A DNA stretch of 64,000 nt from Anaeramoeba flamelloides. Taxonomy: Eukaryota; Metamonada; Anaeramoebidae. The position numbers and the translations under genes were made by a program. Positions 59,183 to 64,000 of this stretch are shown here, piece by piece. Numbering within the stretch: the stretch's first letter is position 1; each line of letters starts with the position of its first letter. Where the stretch lies: the NCBI GenBank assembly GCA_027625915.1, contig JANTQA010000008.1, positions 8,044,501-8,108,500 on the forward strand, in the 5' to 3' direction. The notes below the pieces were generated by a model. That model did not search any database and was not told the DNA's origin. It saw nothing but the letters and a program-made list of their open reading frames with translations.

Positions 59183-59381
59183 AATGTCAGTTCCACTTTT
59201 AAGACCAAACTTGGAACAAAATTTAATGTACAAAAAAAATTCTGAAATCAAGATATAAAAAATTCAAATTCTAGTAAAAAAATTTCTGTTAAAAAAATTC
59301 CAAAAAATATGTTTAATTTGAGTGTTTTTTGAGACTTAAATTGAGTTGAAATTATGGATCTTAAAAGTGGAACTGTTTGTG
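59183..59381. mobile_element. Family B palindromic MITE, copy B6 (strongly decayed)
   Basis: TGTCAGTTCCACTTTTAAG at left and CTTAAAAGTGGAACTG at right still pair; the inner arms have diverged and the terminal TACAG is lost. It is the oldest-looking copy of the family here. Confidence 0.75.
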
Positions 59382-59724
59382 TTTAATATTACTTATTAAT
59401 AAAGTAATTTATTATATTTAGAATTACAATTATTATAATAAAATTTTGGATTTTTTATATTGAAAAAGGTTAAAATCTTTAAAAAATATTACATAAATTA
59501 ATAAGTATTTTTTATTACTAATATCAAAAAAAAAAATAAAAAAACACAAATTCTTTATCTTTAAATTATTTTAAGTTTTTATTATAATTCAAATCTTGAA
59601 TAAAGACAAATTTAATTTAATATATTAGTACATAAATATCATTATAAATCTTTTTATTGAAATTTGATGAAATTTCGGTCAATTTGGTTTACTAAGTGGT
59701 ATATATATATATATATAATTGTGT
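59382..59724. other. AT-rich spacer between B6 and K2
   Basis: No gene is recognised. A short TA microsatellite lies at about 59700-59717. Confidence 0.45.
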
Positions 59725-60195
59725 TTCAGTCAAGTATGCTCAACATTTTTTCCAAATAAAAATTATTTTTTATAATTAACCTTTGAAGAATAAATAAAAA
59801 TAAAGTAGAACAAAAAAAAATCAAAGAAGAGTCGATAATATATAGAGAGTAAAACTAATTAATCAAAAGTTTTTCTTACAAATTGAAAAACTCAAATTCT
59901 ACGTTACCTTGAGAAAAAAAAGAATTTTCATTTTGATCTTCAATTTCAGATCCAATAAAATTCCAAGAGAAATCGATATGTTTTTTCTACAAACATTTTC
60001 ACACTTTAAATAACTTTAAAATAACACCTTTTTACCTAGTGACTATCGGTTTTTTAATAAAAAAATTTTTAAAAATAAATACGATGACAATAAAAAAGTA
60101 AAATGAGAAAAAATGTTAAAAAATGATTTCAATTCATATATTTTCAAAATAGAAATTTCTTCTTCAAATATCCCTTCAAGTCCTTTAAATACATA
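59725..60195 (+). repeat. Dispersed repeat K, copy K2
   Basis: Counterpart of 19310-19797. It begins GTGTTTCAGTCAAGTATGC and keeps AGAGTAAAACTAATTAATCA, TTCATTTTGATCTTCAATTT, AATAAAATTCCAAGAGAAAT and CCTAGTGACTATCGG at corresponding spacings. Confidence 0.65.
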
Positions 60196-60668
60196 TAATT
60201 TACGGATTGTAACTGGGCTCATTTGACTTAAAATTGTTTTGATTCGGATATTTTTGATAAGATGTTTTTTTTTTTTCTTGTAATTATATTTTTTATATAA
60301 AGATAATTCAGTACCTAATCTTTAATAAAATTAATAATAATCAACAAAAAAAAAATTAATTGTTTCAATATTCTTTTAAAATATTTTATCTTTAATTTTT
60401 TATTATCATTTTATTTCATATTCTTTATAAGCTTTTAACAATCATATGGAATTAAATATAAAGATAATTTCAAATTGTTCTTATCACTTTTATGTACAAT
60501 TAATTTGTAAATAATTCTTCTTGGTTTTTTATTCATCGAAAAGGATATTTTTTCTCATTATTAATTAGGGAATTAGTAATTGGTTGATTTAAATTTAGTT
60601 TCAAAAAATTTAAGAAAATTAATTTTTTTGTAGTTCATTAAACAAAATTATTGAAAAAAATACATTTT
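60196..60668. other. AT-rich spacer between repeat K2 and the LINE 3' end
   Basis: About 470 bp of AT-rich sequence with nothing recognisable. Confidence 0.4.
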
Positions 60669-63600
60669 ATTTTTTTTTTTTTTTTTTTTTTTTTTATTTT
60701 TGAAGAGAGAAAATTGCTTTTCTCCTGTGTGCCCTAATTTCTAAACTTTTTTTTAGAAATTTTGTTAAAGAATCACAAATTTTATTATCACTTACTAATG
60801 ATAATATATATGATGAATTTTTTTTATTAATAATATCTCTGATATTATTAATTTTTTTATTTTTTTCAAAAAATTCAGATATCCAGATTTTTTCGATTTA
60901 TTTTATAGGCCGGACAGTCCCATAAAAAATGATCGAAATCTTCAATGATATCAATATTTAACTTTTCTTTACATAAATCACAATTTTTATTGTTATTTTT
61001 ACTTGTTACATAAGAGTACCTATTTAAACAATTAGTAAAATTTCGAAATTTTAGAATTGTTTTTGAAGCTTTCCAGTTTAAATATTTTTTGTTGTTTGAA
61101 ATTGCAATTTTGTTGTTTTATAATTTTTAGATATTGTTGAACTTTCCAACTAGGTGAATTTTCCAATTCGGTTAATCGAAAAACTTTTTAATTCTAAATC
61201 TAATAATTTTAATCCCTTAGTGTGCCAATTAATATTTTCATTTTCCAATTTTCGAAAATTTAGTATTGTTTTTTAATTTTTTTTAAATTTAAGAAATCTA
61301 ATTTTTCTATCAATTTATATTTTCTTCGGTATATTTTTAATCTAGCGAGATCAATTTTTGCTTCAGTTTTATAAATTAATCGAGGTGAATGGATATTAAT
61401 TTGTAAGAAATTTGTGACTGTTTTATTGATAAATCTATCAATTCTTTCAAAATCATTTTGTTTCAAGTCAAATATTTCAAGACCATAATAAAGTTGACTT
61501 AAAATAAGAGCTTTGAAAGAAGTTATTTTGACTCCATTGTTGAGTTTATTTTGTTGAAACAATCGATTAAGTGTTTCCAAGGACTTTTCCACTTTTTTGA
61601 AATTATATTCAAGATGTGTGTTTTTTTTCTAACCAAATCCCAAGATAAAAAATATCTTTTAATTCTTTTTTATATTTGATTTTTTTATTATGTGGGTTCA
61701 TCCCGAATCTTTTTCTTATTTCAAAAATCCTTTCTAAATTAATTTTTAGAGAGATTAATGGCCCTTTCATAATAAGAATAAGATCATCTGCATACATTTG
61801 AACATGAACAGCTAAAGTTTTTAACTTTTCTAGTAGGAAATGAGATATAAATGCGAAGAGAATTGGTGATTAGGGATCTCCTTGATAAACTCCAATTCCT
61901 TCCTTTTTTGTAATATCTCAAGAGCCAATTTTTAATTGTTTCATTTTTGATAAATTTTTTAATAGATTGATATATTAACGAGTGTTGTATAGAGTCAAAA
62001 CATTTTTGTATGTCTATAGTAACTACAAAGTATTCTGTATTTTTATTTTTATTTTTTATTTTTTTAAATTTTCTTAATAAATTTAAAACAGCAATTCTTG
62101 TTCCAAAATATTTTTTAAATCCAAATTGTTTTTTTTGAAATCAAGTCCCATGAGTCTTGAATTCCAATGTATATTCATTTTAAAAAAAAATCTTGGAAGA
62201 GATTGATTTATAGAGATAGGTCGATAATTTAATGGTTCGCTTTCATCCCCCGATTTATGAATAAATAATAAATTTCTTTTTTTAATAAAATTTATACTTT
62301 TTTCAGTTTCGTCTGTTATCCAATTTAAAAAAAATATTTTGAACTGTTTTAATAAAATAATTATAATTTAATAAATATTGAATTGGTTGGTTTTTTATAA
62401 ACTTATAATGATTTATTTTGTCAAATTCTTTAACTGATTTATTTTTTTGAAATTTGATTATTTCTTTAATTTTATCTTGATCAAAAATTTCCTTTATGTC
62501 AATTGGATTTAATGAATTTTTATTAATTTTAAATTTTTTTAATATAATTAATTATATTTGTATTAGGTTTTTTGACTAATTGATTTTACAAAATCGTTAT
62601 ACACTGTGAATATGGTTTCATTATTTAAAAACATTTTTGTAGAAGTTTCTCTTATTTTATTTAATGTTTTCCAAAAAGTTTTTATTTTTATTATATTCTT
62701 CATTTATTTGATTAAGTAATTTTAAGTAATTTAATTCATTAATTTTTTTGATTTTATGTAAAGTTTCATTTTTATCAAACAATTTATAAAGTAAATTATT
62801 AATTTTTAATTTATCTTGTTTGATATCAAATACTATTCTTTCTTTCTGTTTATATTTTTTTTTAAATAAAATAAAATTTTCTTCATTTAAATTAAAATTC
62901 TGCCGAGAAAAGAATTGGAGAAAGTCTTCTTGAAAGGTTGGAATATCTTTAATTTTATAGATATCATTGATTTCCCAATTTGAGTTTATTTCAAATTTAT
63001 TCATAATTGTATTATGATCACTAATAAAATTTTTGATAGTCTTTGATTTATTGAGTTTTTAAATTATTAAAATTTGTTAAAAAATAATCCAAATTGTTTG
63101 GTTTTCTACTTGGTTTATTATTAAGAAATATTTTAAAATTAAATTTTTCAAATAATTTTATTTTATTTTCATTTAAATTAAAATCACCACCAATAATTGT
63201 TTTATTGTTTTGGTATTTTCTTAAGATATTTATTATTTTTTTATTAATTTCAATATTTCGGTCATTTCTCCGATATATATTAATAATGATTAAATCAGTA
63301 AATTGTATTCCCATTACATCTAAATCAGCAATTAATATTTCACGAAAAAATTCTAGAAATATCTTTTTTATTATTATTAGTAAACCACCCTTATTTCCAT
63401 TATTTCCATAAGATTTTTTATTCACAGAGAAATAGTTTGTGAAAGTTGGTTTTTTTTGTTATTTTGGATTCTTGTATTAAACAAATATCGATATTAAATT
63501 TTAATAAAAAAGATTCTAATTTAAAAATTTTATTTGAATTATTCAAGCCACAAATATTTAAAGAGGCTATATTAATATTTATTTTTTGATTTTTATTTTT

Positions 63601-64000
63601 CATTTTTTTAGAACCTTTTATTAATAATCTTTCTTTGTTCTTCAAAAAAATGTTTTTATATATAAATCATTTGGAATATTTTTTTGTTTATTTATTAATA
63701 TTCTTTTAAAAGTTTTTATTTTTTCGAGATTTTCCCAAATTACAAGTTTATTATTTCCTTTCCTTAAAAATCTAATAACACAATAATTATTTAAGAAATT
63801 AAATATTTCTAATGTTGAAATATTTTTTTGAATAAAAATCAATTTGTTTTTGTTTGGTACATTTTGTAACTTTTTTAAACTTTTACAATATGTAAAGTTT
63901 GAAAAATAAATTATTTTATTTTTATCATTATTGTAATCAATATTATTATTAATTTGGTTTGATAAATAAATTAGTGTTTTTAATAAATTGGAAATTTCTA
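60669..64000 (-). mobile_element. APE-type LINE (non-LTR retrotransposon), decayed, continues past the window
   Basis: Minus strand, 5' part beyond 64000. The apurinic endonuclease domain appears first: INIASLNICGLN and CLIQESK (about 63590-63480), then IIGGDFNLNENK and LDYFLTN (about 63200-63070). After a linker come reverse transcriptase blocks: NYRPISINQ (near 62220), VTIDIQKCFDS (near 62010), GVYQGDP (near 61890), the catalytic MYADDLIL (near 61790) and FYLGIWLEKK (near 61630). The post-RT region follows (ILSQLYYGLEIFDLK), then a CDLC...FDHFLWDC zinc-knuckle-like end (about 60980-60910). A T run at 60671-60695 on the plus strand is the poly(A) tail, marking the 3' terminus. Several in-frame stops and frame changes show that it is inactive. 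Confidence 0.9.

Noticed and set aside
1-64000. CRISPR array or prokaryotic operon features
   Set aside because: Spliceosomal introns, eukaryotic gene families and LINE/mariner elements show nuclear eukaryotic DNA; no regularly spaced direct repeats with unique spacers were seen.

Overview
The window is a very AT-rich stretch of a eukaryotic nuclear genome. It has spliceosomal GT-AG introns (many ending in AAAG or TTTAG), long homopolymer tracts, protein-coding islands of clearly higher GC, Asn/Glu/Thr-rich low-complexity inserts, and a dense load of degraded repeats. Every recognisable host gene is a general eukaryotic housekeeping gene read with the standard genetic code. The style suggests a free-living amoeboid protist. 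I would test an Anaeramoeba-like species first, but the sequence alone does not prove this.

Layout, left to right. A DENND6-like gene (minus, 685-4199) stands divergent from a CRT-like membrane transporter (plus, 6400-7758). DRG1 GTPase (minus, 12297-14854, four exons) and ribosomal protein uS3 (minus, 20575-21814, three exons) follow, then an unrecognised 59-residue protein (minus, 26551-26730). Next come a divergent beta-tubulin with a very long acidic tail (minus, 31770-33421), a CUL3/CUL4-type cullin (plus, 35357-42363), the regulatory subunit of casein kinase 2 (plus, 43654-51914) and an ELL-like elongation factor (minus, 53402-55747). The last 3.3 kb is a decayed LINE retrotransposon on the minus strand that runs out of the window.

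The notable theme is intron and intergenic structure. Two ordinary genes carry giant introns: 4.4 kb in the cullin and 7.3 kb in CK2-beta. In both cases the exons on either side match in reading phase and in family alignment. The introns hold nested transposons. A LINE relic is split by a Tc1/mariner element in CK2-beta, and a probable hAT-like element is split by a long-arm foldback element in the cullin. I define several dispersed families by eye. A has three copies of about 540 bp, with termini resembling the mariner. B has six copies of a 200-bp full-length palindrome starting TACAGTC. C is a foldback with arms of about 270 bp. D is a 245-bp TTAA-flanked palindrome. E has three copies of about 225 bp. 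F, H, J, K and L have two or three copies each.

The genes do not form an operon or pathway cluster; they are independent transcription units separated by 1-6 kb of repeat-rich DNA. No tRNA, rRNA or CRISPR array could be supported. Exon boundaries were worked out by hand from reading phase plus recalled family sequences; no database search was run.
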